Positions 1 to 8,073 of a DNA stretch of 30,568 nt are shown here, in pieces (within the stretch, counting starts at the first letter, position 1; every line of letters begins with the position of its first letter). The stretch is taken from contig JAQGDQ010002456.1 of assembly GCA_030141605.1 (NCBI GenBank), forward strand, positions 1 to 30,568. Reading direction: 5' to 3'. The stretch comes from Tubiluchus corallicola. Lineage: Eukaryota; Priapulida; Priapulimorpha; Priapulimorphida; Tubiluchidae. Made by a program: the position numbers and the translations under genes. The notes below the pieces were generated by a model. That model did not search any database. It was not told where the DNA came from and saw only the letters and a list, made by a program, of their open reading frames with translations.

Positions 1-1781
1 GGGGATAAGCTCCTAAAAGCTGGCGGTATCGTTGTGTTTGAGGATGGTGTTGCGGATGATCTATTTGGGATGATAAAGGGGCTTGATGCTTCCATAAGCT
101 TTATATTTGAGAGTGATTTGGAGGCTTTTTTACAAACCTTTTCTTCAGGAGACGATAGCCGTATTGATGATGATATATTTCAGTTTGCAAAGGTCTATAC
201 AAAACTTGGTAAAGACAACAAATCTTTGAGAGTTGTGACGCTTAAAGAGGAGCGCAAAGTTCTTCAGATCGCTATTGAAGAGGAGAAGACGATACTTGAA
301 GAGTTGTCGGAAGAGCTCAAACTCCTAAAAGAGACTCTCAAGAACACTATTCGGTTGATGGATGACGAATATACGTCAAAAAATGATTTGGAAAAACGTG
401 CGGCATCTCTCCAAACCGCTGCAAAAAACCTTGCTGTCGATGACAATCGCCATGCAAAAAAACTCGAAACGATAAAGAGAGAGTTAACTCTAAATGGCGA
501 CTATCAAAAAGGTGTAGATGCAAAACTTGAGAAGGTGCAAGCATCCCTTAACGAATGGTCAAAGGATCACAAGAGTTTTGATGAAGAGAAGGGCGAGATA
601 ATAAAGAGGTTGGAGGATCACAGAGAGCTGTATGAAGCTTCAAAAGAGGAGGGCTATCAATTGAAGTCGTCCTTAAAGGTGGTGGAAGAACAGACCCTGT
701 CGATGACAAGGGAGCTAAAAAGGGTTTGTGAGGAGATTGCTTCTGCGGTATCTGCTCTTGAGAGATTGCGCGCGGTAGAGGATAGACTTACTGATAACGC
801 AATAAAGAGCAAAGAGGATGAGCTCAACAAGAGCAAAGACGCGCTGCAAGAGCACTCTTATGACAAGATGAAGCTGCTTGAAGAGTTGAGTTTCATTGAG
901 CAAAATAGAGAATGAAAAGATAGAAGCCGATAGGATCAAAAAACAACTGAATGACGGCAACAACAAGCTGAAATTATTGGCATCGGGCATAGCAGAGATG
1001 GATGTTAAGAGATCAAAGATACAGTCCGATATTGCAAATCATTTGAGCCGTTTTTTTGAGAAGTACAGAATAGCTTTAGAAGGTATCTATCTGGATTATC
1101 CTTTGAGTGAAGGGATGAGCGAGCGTCAGACCCGTTTGAAGCTGAACGGAGTTGTGGAAAAGATCGAAAACCTAGGACCTCTCAATATGGCTGCGGATCA
1201 GGAGTATGCGGAAGTGCTTGAGCGCTATGACTTCTTAACTGCTCAAAAGAGGGATTTGGAAGAGTCAGTTGAGACGATAAAGGAGATGATTTACAATATA
1301 GATGAGAACACTGCTGAGATGTTTTTACAGACATTTAATTCTGTTCGTGAAAAGTTCCTTCATGTGTTCAGGATACTATTCGGAGATGGTGAAGCAGACC
1401 TAAAGCTCAGCGATCCGTCTGACATACTGAGTAGTGGGGTTGATATATACGTGCAACCTCCGGGCAAGAAGCTGCAAAATAAAGAGCTGCTATCTGGGGG
1501 TGAAAAAACCTTGGCCGCTTTGACCCTTCTGTTTGCACTGTTTCTAGAAGCCGAGCCCTTTCTGTTTTTTGGACGAAGTGGATGCGGCTCTTGATGATGC
1601 CAACGTCGATAGGTTTGCCAAAATGGTCGCGGAACTTGCCAGAGATACTCAATTTATTGTAATAACTCACAACTACAGAACCATGGCTTCTGCTGATTTC
1701 CTCTACGGAGTTTCCATGCAGGAGGCTGGAGTGTCTAAGCTTTTCTCCGTGAAGCTTGATGATGCTCACTCCATATTATAA
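1..1781 (+). CDS. smc: Chromosome segregation ATPase SMC, C-terminal part, two frame breaks
   Basis: SMC forms the ring-shaped ATPase that compacts and segregates the chromosome. The gene enters from the left edge already in the hinge region. Frame 1 runs to 915 and encodes the end of the hinge followed by a long charged coiled coil. Frame 2 (about 896-1594) carries the rest of the coil and the C-terminal head with the ABC signature [15 protein letters not shown]. Frame 3 (about 1569-1781) carries Walker B and D-loop [10 protein letters not shown] and the H-loop region ([11 protein letters not shown]). The pieces rejoin if one A is removed from the A4 run at 902-905 and one T from the T6 run at 1565-1570; the second repair restores [11 protein letters not shown]. 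The N-terminal head lies outside the window. The glycine-rich strand that normally follows the hinge's VTL is absent. ftsY follows 17 bp later, a common bacterial order. The SMC identity is secure; the frame breaks look like sequence errors. Confidence 0.93.
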
Positions 1782-1798
1782 ATATTAAGGTGTTAGAG

Positions 1799-2756
1799 AT
1801 GACAGAAGATAAAGCAAATAATGGCGGTATGTTCTCCCTATTTAAGAAGGGGTTAAATAAAACCGGAAGCAAGCTCACTCGGAGCATAGGCAATGTGCTG
1901 CCTGGGAAGAAGAGCATAGACTCAAATATTGTGGAGCAGTTGGAAGAGGTACTTATTTCATCAGACATAGGTGTAAGGGCGACCACGGATATTGTGGAAC
2001 ACTTGGAAAACTCCCTGAAAAGGAGCGAGTTGAACAGTGTTGATGATGTCTATGCAGGTATCAAATCTTATATGATAGATGCGTTGGATGCACCCATATC
2101 CAATGATGAAGAGATCACCGCTTCACCACATGTTATATTGGTGGTGGGGGTAAACGGCGGCGGAAAGACCACCAGCATAGCAAAGCTTGCACATCACTTC
2201 AAATCAAACGGCAAAAGTGTGCTCCTTGCAGCAGGAGATACCTATAGCGGCAGATACCCAGCTCAGCATCTGGGCGGATAGGTTGGATGTCCTAGTAATG
2301 CAGGGTGACGGCAGTGACGCCGCTTCTGTTATATATGATGCTGTAGTATCTGCAAAATCCAAAAATATCGACATAGTCCTGTGCGATACTGCAGGTAGAC
2401 TCCACACAAAGAAAAACCTTATGGATGAACTTGCCAAAATAGTGCGGGTAATCAAGAAAGAGATACCCGAAGCTCCCCACGAAGTGTTGGTAACTCTAGA
2501 TGCCTCAGGTGGGCAAAACTCTGTAACACAGGCAAAGGTGTTTGGCGAGATCTGCAAGGTCACCGGAGCAATTCTTACAAAACTGGATGGCACTGCCAAG
2601 GGAGGGGTTGCCGTATCTGTGGCCAAAGACCTCAATATTCCGATAAAATATGTGGGTTTTGGGGAGACTTTGGAAGATTTGCAGCAATTTGATTCAAGAG
2701 TATTCGTGGAGGCGATATTTGACCAAGATGAAGATAATAGATATAAGCAACGCTGA
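1799..2756 (+). CDS. ftsY: Signal recognition particle receptor FtsY, one frame break
   Basis: FtsY is the SRP receptor GTPase that docks ribosome-SRP complexes at the inner membrane. The start is ATG 1799, about 9 bases after AAGG. The N domain (FKKGLNKTGSKLTRSIGNVL onward) leads to the G1 loop VGVNGGGKTTSIAKLA, the DTAGR motif, TKLDGTAKGG and the closing GFGETLEDLQQFDS. The N-terminal acidic A domain is very short. Near 2244-2252 the frame changes: GDTY is read in frame 2, but the continuation AADTQLSIWADRLD is in frame 3, where the family has GDTFRAAAxEQLxxW. A loss of two or five bases fits best. No mononucleotide run explains it. FtsY is normally essential, so an error or a natural variant with a recent break must be separated by resequencing. 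The next gene starts 29 bases before the FtsY stop. Confidence 0.93.
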
Positions 2757-3570
2757 TGTCAGTTCCTTCAACTGGTACTTTGATGATGAGAAGATAAATT
2801 CTTTGATCCCTCCCATGATAGCTGATATTGACGGCTCGCTCTTCAGGTTGAGCTCATTCACGTCGTCTGCGGGCAGGGGCGTGTTAAATGACGGTATTAC
2901 AAGATTTGCCGATGCACTCAATTTCTCTACGGGGCTATTTTTGAATAAAACCATCAATATGGTGGAGCTTGCAAATATCTCGACAATTGTGAAGAAGTTT
3001 GCCATTCGCGTCGAAGAGGTTGATATATTTAACGCCCTCAACATCAGAAGCGATAAGCTCGCCCTGCTTGAAAGGGTTCCCGATTTGCCGCAAGCGTTAA
3101 AGGAGTTTATAGTTGCAAAAGATATCCCCTTTAAGACCGTGAAGTTGCTCCTTATGGATGAAAGGATATTGTCCATCGGGGCAGGTTTTTTGTGCACTGA
3201 GGAGATTGATGCGACGTCTGGCAAGCCCTTGAGAAGAAAACCCTCTTTTCAGGAGTTTAAAAAGTTTGTAGAATTTCTAACCGATAATCTTGCCCATATC
3301 GAGGTAAATTCCTTTGATCAAGAGTATTTTGAAAACTTCACAACCCCATCTGCAAAGTTGCGGAAGGAGTTTGAGGATAAGTTCAGGAGTTTGGTAAAGG
3401 AGAGCGGGCATGACATACACTCCAAAAGCAGCTTTGAGACCGATGAGCTCAGTTTGCTGTTGAAGTTCAGTTCAGAGGAGAGCTATAAGGATAGAGTGGA
3501 AGAGTTGCAAGGAGCTTCAAAGATTATTGAAAAAATATTTGCGTTGATGAAAGAATATGATCTACGTTGA
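2728..3570 (+). CDS. Uncharacterised protein coupled to an SPL-like enzyme
   Basis: I do not recognise this 280-residue protein. The start is ATG 2728 (MKIIDISNADVSSFNWYF), inside the end of ftsY; the open frame extends further upstream but only as an overlap with ftsY. It has no signal peptide and no convincing membrane segment. It is rich in charged residues and predicted by eye to be mostly helical. A stretch around residues 115-150 (VPDLPQALKEFIVAKDIPFKTVKLLL) loosely resembles the helix-turn-helix region of ParB-like proteins, but the match is too weak for a call. The stop overlaps the start of the SPL-like gene by 14 bases, which suggests translational coupling and a shared role, for example as a partner or substrate-recognition subunit. 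That role is inference. Confidence 0.8.
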   Translation: MKIIDISNADVSSFNWYFDDEKINSLIPPMIADIDGSLFRLSSFTSSAGRGVLNDGITRFADALNFSTGLFLNKTINMVELANISTIVKKFAIRVEEVDIFNALNIRSDKLALLERVPDLPQALKEFIVAKDIPFKTVKLLLMDERILSIGAGFLCTEEIDATSGKPLRRKPSFQEFKKFVEFLTDNLAHIEVNSFDQEYFENFTTPSAKLRKEFEDKFRSLVKESGHDIHSKSSFETDELSLLLKFSSEESYKDRVEELQGASKIIEKIFALMKEYDLR

Positions 3571-4603
3571 GAAGGGTGCACTTGGTTCAATACCCCACGG
3601 GATGTTGGATAGCGCCGGTTTGTCTTATACCGTCGTTGACGATGGCTTTGCCGTCCATGACAACAAGAGCAATATCCTTTTGACAACATCGAACGGAAAC
3701 GAGAATATCTTGGACAAATGTCCTGCCACTACTGTTTATAGGTGTTGTAACTACAATGTTGTCAATATCATGGAAGGGTGTCCGTACAACTGTTCTTACT
3801 GTATACTTCAGGAGTATTTGAGCCATTCATATATAAAGGTTTACAGCGACATAGATCGGCTAAAGTCCCTGATTGCAGATAGAGCAAGGGAGACGGACGG
3901 ACTGTTTAGGCTGGGCACCGGAGAGCTGTGCGATAGCTTGGCCCTTGATCATATATTCCCCTTTAGTGCATATTTTGCAAATATTGTGGGTGAGCTTGAC
4001 AATGTCCTTTTTGAATTGAAAACAAAATCTGCAAATATTACAAATCTGCTGAAGGTCAATCCTAGAAATATGATGGTCTCCTTTAGCGTAAATCCTGAAG
4101 AGATTGTGAATAGCGAGGAGTTTGGCACGAGCTCCGTTGAAGCGAGAATCAAAGCTGCAGCGACCGCCGCTGCGCATGGCTTCAAGGTGGGGTTTCACTT
4201 TGATCCGCTGATATATTATGATAACTGGGAAGAGGGGTATAAAAAACTTATTCATCAACTGGTCAATGGGGTGGATGAAGAGTCGATCGCATATATATCT
4301 GTTTCTACATTCAGATATATGCCAAAGCTTATGGATACCATAAGGCACAACTTCTTAGGAAGCCATCTGCTTTCTGGCGATTATGTCAAGTGTTTGGATG
4401 GAAAGATGAGATACTTCAAACCTCTGCGTGTGCGGATGTTGAGAGAGGTGACATCTATGTTGAGACACCACTGGCAAAACGTCTTCATATACTACTGCAT
4501 GGAGCACGCATCCGTGTGGGAAAAGATCATGAACTATGATCCAGGGGATAGGGAAGAGTTTGAACAATATTTTTGCAATAAACAACTTGGGGGCAAGAGA
4601 TGA
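3557..4603 (+). CDS. Spore-photoproduct-lyase-like radical SAM protein
   Basis: This 348-residue protein looks like a radical SAM enzyme of the spore photoproduct lyase / DNA repair photolyase group (COG1533). The cluster-binding motif is C75-x3-C79-x2-C82 in EGCPYNCSYCILQ. It is followed by family-typical FRLGTGELCDSLALD, FELKTKSANI, MMVSFSVNPEEI and a GFKVGFHFDPLIYYDNW segment. The length is close to Bacillus SplB (about 340 residues). Family members use a [4Fe-4S] cluster and SAM to reverse UV thymine lesions in spores, but no sporulation genes are visible here, so the substrate is open. Cys125 in GTGELCDS may correspond to the hydrogen-donor cysteine of SplB; this is a by-eye alignment. 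It overlaps the unknown gene upstream by 14 bases and cinA downstream by 4 (ATGA). Confidence 0.85.
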   Translation: MIYVEKGALGSIPHGMLDSAGLSYTVVDDGFAVHDNKSNILLTTSNGNENILDKCPATTVYRCCNYNVVNIMEGCPYNCSYCILQEYLSHSYIKVYSDIDRLKSLIADRARETDGLFRLGTGELCDSLALDHIFPFSAYFANIVGELDNVLFELKTKSANITNLLKVNPRNMMVSFSVNPEEIVNSEEFGTSSVEARIKAAATAAAHGFKVGFHFDPLIYYDNWEEGYKKLIHQLVNGVDEESIAYISVSTFRYMPKLMDTIRHNFLGSHLLSGDYVKCLDGKMRYFKPLRVRMLREVTSMLRHHWQNVFIYYCMEHASVWEKIMNYDPGDREEFEQYFCNKQLGGKR

Positions 4604-5813
4604 TTAGAGGTTCCGTAATAGCCATAGGTAGCGAACTTTTGGAGGGAGCATACAGGATACGAATAGTTCGAGCATCTGTTCCAAACTCCGCTCCATGGGC
4701 GTTAAGATGGAGAGTGTTGTTATTGTACCTGATGTATCTGAGCTGATAGTTGAGGCTTTTGAAAAACATATCAGGGATTATGACATAACCTTAACAACGG
4801 GTGGTCTTGGCCCCACATTTGACGATATTACGGCAGAGTGTGCGGCTTTGAGCGTAGGGGTTGCAACGGAGAAGAATGAAACGGCTTATGCTCACCTTGA
4901 AAAGCGACTGTCTAAGATAAATGTCGAGATTGCAGACGGTCACATAAGGCAGACCTATCTTCCCAAGGGTTGTGAGCTGTTTCCCAATGATATGGGTACT
5001 GCGTACGGCTTTGGCGTAAGTATGGATGGGAAGTATATCATTGCTATGCCGGGTGTTCCGCATGAGATGTATATGATGTTTGACAAGTATGTGGCGCCCT
5101 TTGTTTCGGACAGATTTAGTTTGCCGAAGAGATATTCAAAGGATCTGCACTTTTTTGGCGTATCGGAATCGTATTCTGATGATGTGCTGAAGAAGCTGAT
5201 GATGCCAAACGATGTGGAATGTATTATTAATTCCAGCAAGGGCGAGGTGATTATCCGTCTTCGGGGCTATTCTGACAATGTGGATATATTTGCAGGCAAA
5301 CTTGTCGATTATTTAAGGGACTACTACGTAGGTGACGGCACATCAACATTGAGATCTCAAGTGACATCCCTGTTGCGTATGAAGGGATTGAGAGTGGCTT
5401 TTGCAGAGAGCTGCACCGGTGGATATATAGGACAGGAGATAACATCGGTTGATGGCGCCTCAGAGGTATTTAATGGAAGCTCCGTGGTTTATAGCAACGA
5501 TTCCAAGATAAATGTTTTGAACGTTGATAAAGGGCTCATAGACAAATACGGTGCGGTGAGCTGTGAGTGTGCCGAGAGTATGGCTGTAAATGTGGCGAAT
5601 TTATACAATGCGGACATCGGTTTAAGCGTAACGGGAATCGCAGGGCCAACCGGAGGAAGCGAAGATAAGCCCGTGGGAACGGTCATATTTTCCATATACT
5701 ACAACGGCAAAACCACAACGCACAGAAAACAGCTCGCAGGAGACAGAAACAGCATAAGGGCAAGAAGCGCAAACATAGCCTTAGATCTTATACGTAACCT
5801 TTTAACTGTTTAA
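4600..5813 (+). CDS. cinA: CinA: ADP-ribose pyrophosphatase-like / NMN amidase, one frame break
   Basis: CinA proteins combine an N-terminal MoCF/COG1058 domain (pyrophosphatase type) with a C-terminal PncC-like domain that deamidates nicotinamide mononucleotide in NAD recycling. The start is ATG 4600, overlapping the upstream TGA (ATGA). The first codons give VIAIGSELLEG, then the frame is lost; QDTNSSSICSKLRSMGVKM continues in another frame. Adding one G in the GGG run at 4644-4646 joins them and gives about 404 residues, the normal family length. TTGGLGPTFDDITAE marks the first domain. ESCTGGYIGQEITSVDGAS and SVTGIAGPTGGSEDKPVGT mark the amidase domain. Without the repair only an internal start such as GTG 4695 would be annotated, and that would lack the conserved N-terminal strand. 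The gene ends inside the first copy of a 34-bp repeat. Confidence 0.92.
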
Positions 5814-5841
5814 AGATTCTACAAGGTTCAGTTCTTTGCGG
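5808..5841. repeat. 34-bp direct repeat, copy 1
   Basis: This copy starts at the last codons of cinA and contains the cinA TAA stop. It matches positions 5875-5908 with two mismatches (positions 14 and 32 of the unit). The similarity stops sharply on both sides. The copies begin 67 bp apart. Confidence 0.85.
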
Positions 5842-5874
5842 GACTGAAACGGTTGCCCGCTGGCTAGTCATGCG

Positions 5875-5908
5875 GTTTAAAGATTCTTCAAGGTTCAGTT
5901 CTTTGTGG
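5875..5908. repeat. 34-bp direct repeat, copy 2
   Basis: Second copy of the 34-bp unit. On the minus strand it encodes the last residues and TGA stop (5895-5897) of the aminotransferase tail. Only two copies occur in the window, so it is not an array. It may mark a duplication or a recombination end point beside the chimeric hem gene. Confidence 0.85.
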
Positions 5909-6539
5909 TCTCTATGTATGTCACGATATTCTTTGCAATGGTTTTGATCGTGTTTTCAAACTTTTTCACATCATTTTCGAGCAGGGTCATACGAAAGCCC
6001 TGCAGGTTTGTGAAGAAGGAGCTTAGCGGTACAACACAGATCCCGGCAGAGCCCAAAAGATAATAGGCAAACCTTTTATCCTTTTCTACAGCAGCGCCCT
6101 TTAAGAGGCCCTCTATATGTAGCCTGACCTCTTTGTTCTCTATAGTCAACGATTGTGTGTCGTTCATTACGGCATCATTGAAGACCACTGTGTGATAAAA
6201 CGAACCGTTTGCCCTGTTTGCAACGATGTAGGGCACATCCTTGAAGACGTTGTAGGCAATGTCCGCCAGCTTTTCATAATGTTTCTTCCTATTTGCAAGA
6301 AATCCGGCGTAATTGGGGTTGCTTAAAAGCTTCGGTATTGCCATCTGTGGCAGGGTGGTGGAACATACTTCTGACATTTTTTGCTGGTACACGGCGTTGA
6401 TCCATCTGTCAAACTCCGGATATTTGCCGGCGTTGTATATCTCTATCCAGCCGCACCGTCCTCCTGGCCACGGCACCTCTTTTGACAAACTCTTCATGCT
6501 AATGCCCGGAACATCCCCTATGACGTCGCACAACTTAGC
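5895..6539 (-). pseudogene. Class I PLP-dependent aminotransferase, C-terminal half
   Basis: This is the last 210 or so residues of a class I/II aminotransferase. The segment SLSKEVPWPGGRCGW holds the likely Schiff-base lysine. LLGSAGICVVPLSSFF and GFRMTLLE are typical of the C-terminal small domain, with the carboxylate-binding arginine in FRMTLL. The substrate cannot be told from this half. Relatives are about 420 residues long, so roughly half the protein is missing upstream. Its stop lies in copy 2 of the 34-bp repeat. Confidence 0.72.
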
Positions 6540-7001
6540 TGTCTTCACATCATTAAAGACATTTGAGAAACGCTTAAAACACGCTCCAGCAGTTACGTAG
6601 GAATATTGAGGATATAGACTCATCAAGAACAGATTTTCAACCTCATTTAAGTCAATATTACTCATATTTTCCATTATATCTTCGATGTAAGGAGTAAAAT
6701 AGGACATACCGATAAACACATCCAATGATCTGCCCCGGTGGACTTCACAGATATTAGAAATCTTACTCCCAAGAGAGGAGATATAACCCACCTGAGGAGA
6801 GCCACCGCCCATGCGGAGGTATTTAGGTATAACCTTCTTTGCTCTCCGTTTGGCAATAATTTTTGCCAAAACCTTTTGCAGATGACCCCCAACACGAAAA
6901 TTTATGATATCCCTGTCAGAGAAAAGGTTATACAAGAACGTCTCCACAGAGAGCTTTATCCGGGCCACCGATGTAGAGCAGAAACAGGATATCCTTTTCA
7001 T
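5895..7001 (-). CDS. Chimeric open frame: ferrochelatase N-half fused to aminotransferase C-half
   Basis: The 368-residue open frame joins two unrelated families. Residues about 21-150 are ferrochelatase-like: TFLYNLFSDRDIINF, GGGSPQVGYI, DVFIGMSYFTPYIEDIM and LFLMSLYPQYSYVTAGA. Residues about 158-368 are the second half of a class I PLP aminotransferase: IGDVPGISMKSLSKEVPWPG, with likely PLP lysine K174, then GGRCGWIEIYN and YYLLGSAGICVVPLSSFF. The active-site histidine and glutamate half of ferrochelatase is missing, as is the N-terminal cofactor-binding half of the aminotransferase. Neither activity is expected. The frame is open through the junction (about 6520-6550). The gene begins at the hemE stop (TGA overlapping ATG), with GGAG 4 bases upstream. 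A real deletion fusion or an assembly join are both possible. Confidence 0.8.
   Translation of the reverse strand: MKRISCFCSTSVARIKLSVETFLYNLFSDRDIINFRVGGHLQKVLAKIIAKRRAKKVIPKYLRMGGGSPQVGYISSLGSKISNICEVHRGRSLDVFIGMSYFTPYIEDIMENMSNIDLNEVENLFLMSLYPQYSYVTAGACFKRFSNVFNDVKTAKLCDVIGDVPGISMKSLSKEVPWPGGRCGWIEIYNAGKYPEFDRWINAVYQQKMSEVCSTTLPQMAIPKLLSNPNYAGFLANRKKHYEKLADIAYNVFKDVPYIVANRANGSFYHTVVFNDAVMNDTQSLTIENKEVRLHIEGLLKGAAVEKDKRFAYYLLGSAGICVVPLSSFFTNLQGFRMTLLENDVKKFENTIKTIAKNIVTYIETTKN
6540..7001 (-). pseudogene. hemH: Ferrochelatase HemH, truncated and frame-broken N-terminal half
   Basis: Ferrochelatase inserts iron into protoporphyrin in the last step of haem synthesis. As read from ATG 7001 the first 20 residues do not match the family. 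The expected N-terminus is in another frame: KDILFLLYIGGPDK. It rejoins perfectly if one base is added in the T4 run at 6995-6998 (minus-strand AAAA) and one removed from the T3 run at 6955-6957, giving GGPDKLSVETFLYN. An alternative in-frame start for that segment is ATG 7005, but its spacing from GGAG is too short. Everything after about residue 150, including the catalytic histidine, is absent. It follows hemE directly, the expected operon order. Confidence 0.82.
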
Positions 7002-8011
7002 GCATCTCCTTTGATCAGATCCACAAGGTATTTCACATTGTCAACCGGAGTTTCCGGCAATATCCCATGACCTAAATTGAATATGTGAGATCTCAACGAT
7101 CTGCCTTCGGATACTATCCTCATCACGTCCTGTTTTATCGTCTCTTTGCTGGCAAAAAGCTTTGCAGGATCCATATTGCCCTGTAGGGGAAATCTATTGT
7201 TCAGTAGAGAATCGGCCTTCTTGAGCTCTATTTTCCAATCAACTCCGATGCAGGATACATTCAAGTTTTGGATAGTGTCATAAAATGGGGAGCTGTCTTT
7301 TGGGAAATAGACCACATGGGCCAATCCTTTTAGCTCGTCACATATTGCAGAAACGTATGGATATACAAACTTATTATAATCTTGCGTACTTAAGATCCCA
7401 GCCCATGTATCAAAAATCTGTACAACGCTGCAGCCTGCGGCAATTTGAGCTTTGAGATATGACAGCGTCGATTCGCTGAGTTTATTCATAAGACTTGCAT
7501 AAGCCTTCTCATCACCGTACATCAGCCGCTTTACCTCCAGGAAGTTTTTGGAGCTGCTTCCTCCGGTAACGTAACAGGCGACAGTGAACGGAGAGCCTGC
7601 AAACCCTATCAGGGGCACATTCAACTCCTTTACCAGGAGCTTTACAGCATCTATCACAAAAGGAACATCCCTCTCAGGCTTTAGAATATTGAGCTTATCG
7701 ACATCATCCATATTCTTGACGGGGCTGTTTATCACAGGAGCTGGATTAAACTCCAAAGACACTCCCATGGCTTCCACGGGTATAAGGATATCTGAAAAGA
7801 GTATCGCAGCATCAAATCCAAAAGCGTTGATGGGCTGCAACGTCACATCCCTGGCGAGCTCCGGATTTTTGCACAGTTGGAGGAATGGAATTTTTTTCCG
7901 AATAGCTCGGTACTCCTCCATATACCTACCCGCTTGCCTCATGAGCCACACCGGGGGACGACTCACTTTTTTCCCTTCCAGACAGTCCATCATCAAATTG
8001 TTAAATGCCAT
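6998..8011 (-). CDS. hemE: Uroporphyrinogen decarboxylase HemE
   Basis: HemE removes the four acetate carboxyls of uroporphyrinogen III to give coproporphyrinogen III in the cytosol. The protein is 337 residues, normal for the family. Signatures are PPVWLMRQAGRYMEEYR near the N-terminus, the aspartate loop AILFSDILIPVEAMG, GFAGSPFTVACY, QIFDTWAG, GNMDP and LGHGILPETP. ATG 8011 is preceded by AAGGAT at good spacing. The stop overlaps the start of the hemH-derived frame. A plausible promoter lies 30-60 bases upstream, in the gap shared with the divergent serA. The gene appears intact. Confidence 0.97.
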   Translation of the reverse strand: MAFNNLMMDCLEGKKVSRPPVWLMRQAGRYMEEYRAIRKKIPFLQLCKNPELARDVTLQPINAFGFDAAILFSDILIPVEAMGVSLEFNPAPVINSPVKNMDDVDKLNILKPERDVPFVIDAVKLLVKELNVPLIGFAGSPFTVACYVTGGSSSKNFLEVKRLMYGDEKAYASLMNKLSESTLSYLKAQIAAGCSVVQIFDTWAGILSTQDYNKFVYPYVSAICDELKGLAHVVYFPKDSSPFYDTIQNLNVSCIGVDWKIELKKADSLLNNRFPLQGNMDPAKLFASKETIKQDVMRIVSEGRSLRSHIFNLGHGILPETPVDNVKYLVDLIKGDA

Positions 8012-8042
8012 GATTATATCCTTGTTTTTTAAGTTTTTTGAT

Positions 8043-8073
8043 ATTATATACTACGTTAACGTAAATTATTCAA
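8043..8073 (-). promoter_or_regulatory. Predicted hemE promoter
   Basis: On the minus strand TTGAAT (8073-8068) is followed after 17 bases by TATATA (8050-8045), overlapping TATAAT at 8048-8043. Transcription would start near 8036, about 25 bases before the hemE ATG. Confidence 0.5.
8052..8063. promoter_or_regulatory. 12-bp palindrome in the hemE promoter spacer
   Basis: TACGTTAACGTA is a perfect 12-bp palindrome between the -35 and -10 of the predicted hemE promoter and upstream of serA. Its position suits a repressor or activator site. The cognate regulator is not identifiable. Confidence 0.4.

Noticed and set aside
1555-1600. Programmed frameshift in smc at the T6 run
   Set aside because: Slippery runs can be used in some bacteria, but several unrelated genes nearby have similar breaks, and smc and ftsY are not known recoding genes. 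Sequence error is simpler.
5835-5866. Terminator hairpin between cinA and the convergent hem gene
   Set aside because: Stems of five to six bases (GCGGG/CCCGC or TTCAGT/ACTGAA) with long loops and no T-run.
5808-5908. CRISPR-like repeat pair
   Set aside because: Only two imperfect copies, no array and no cas genes.
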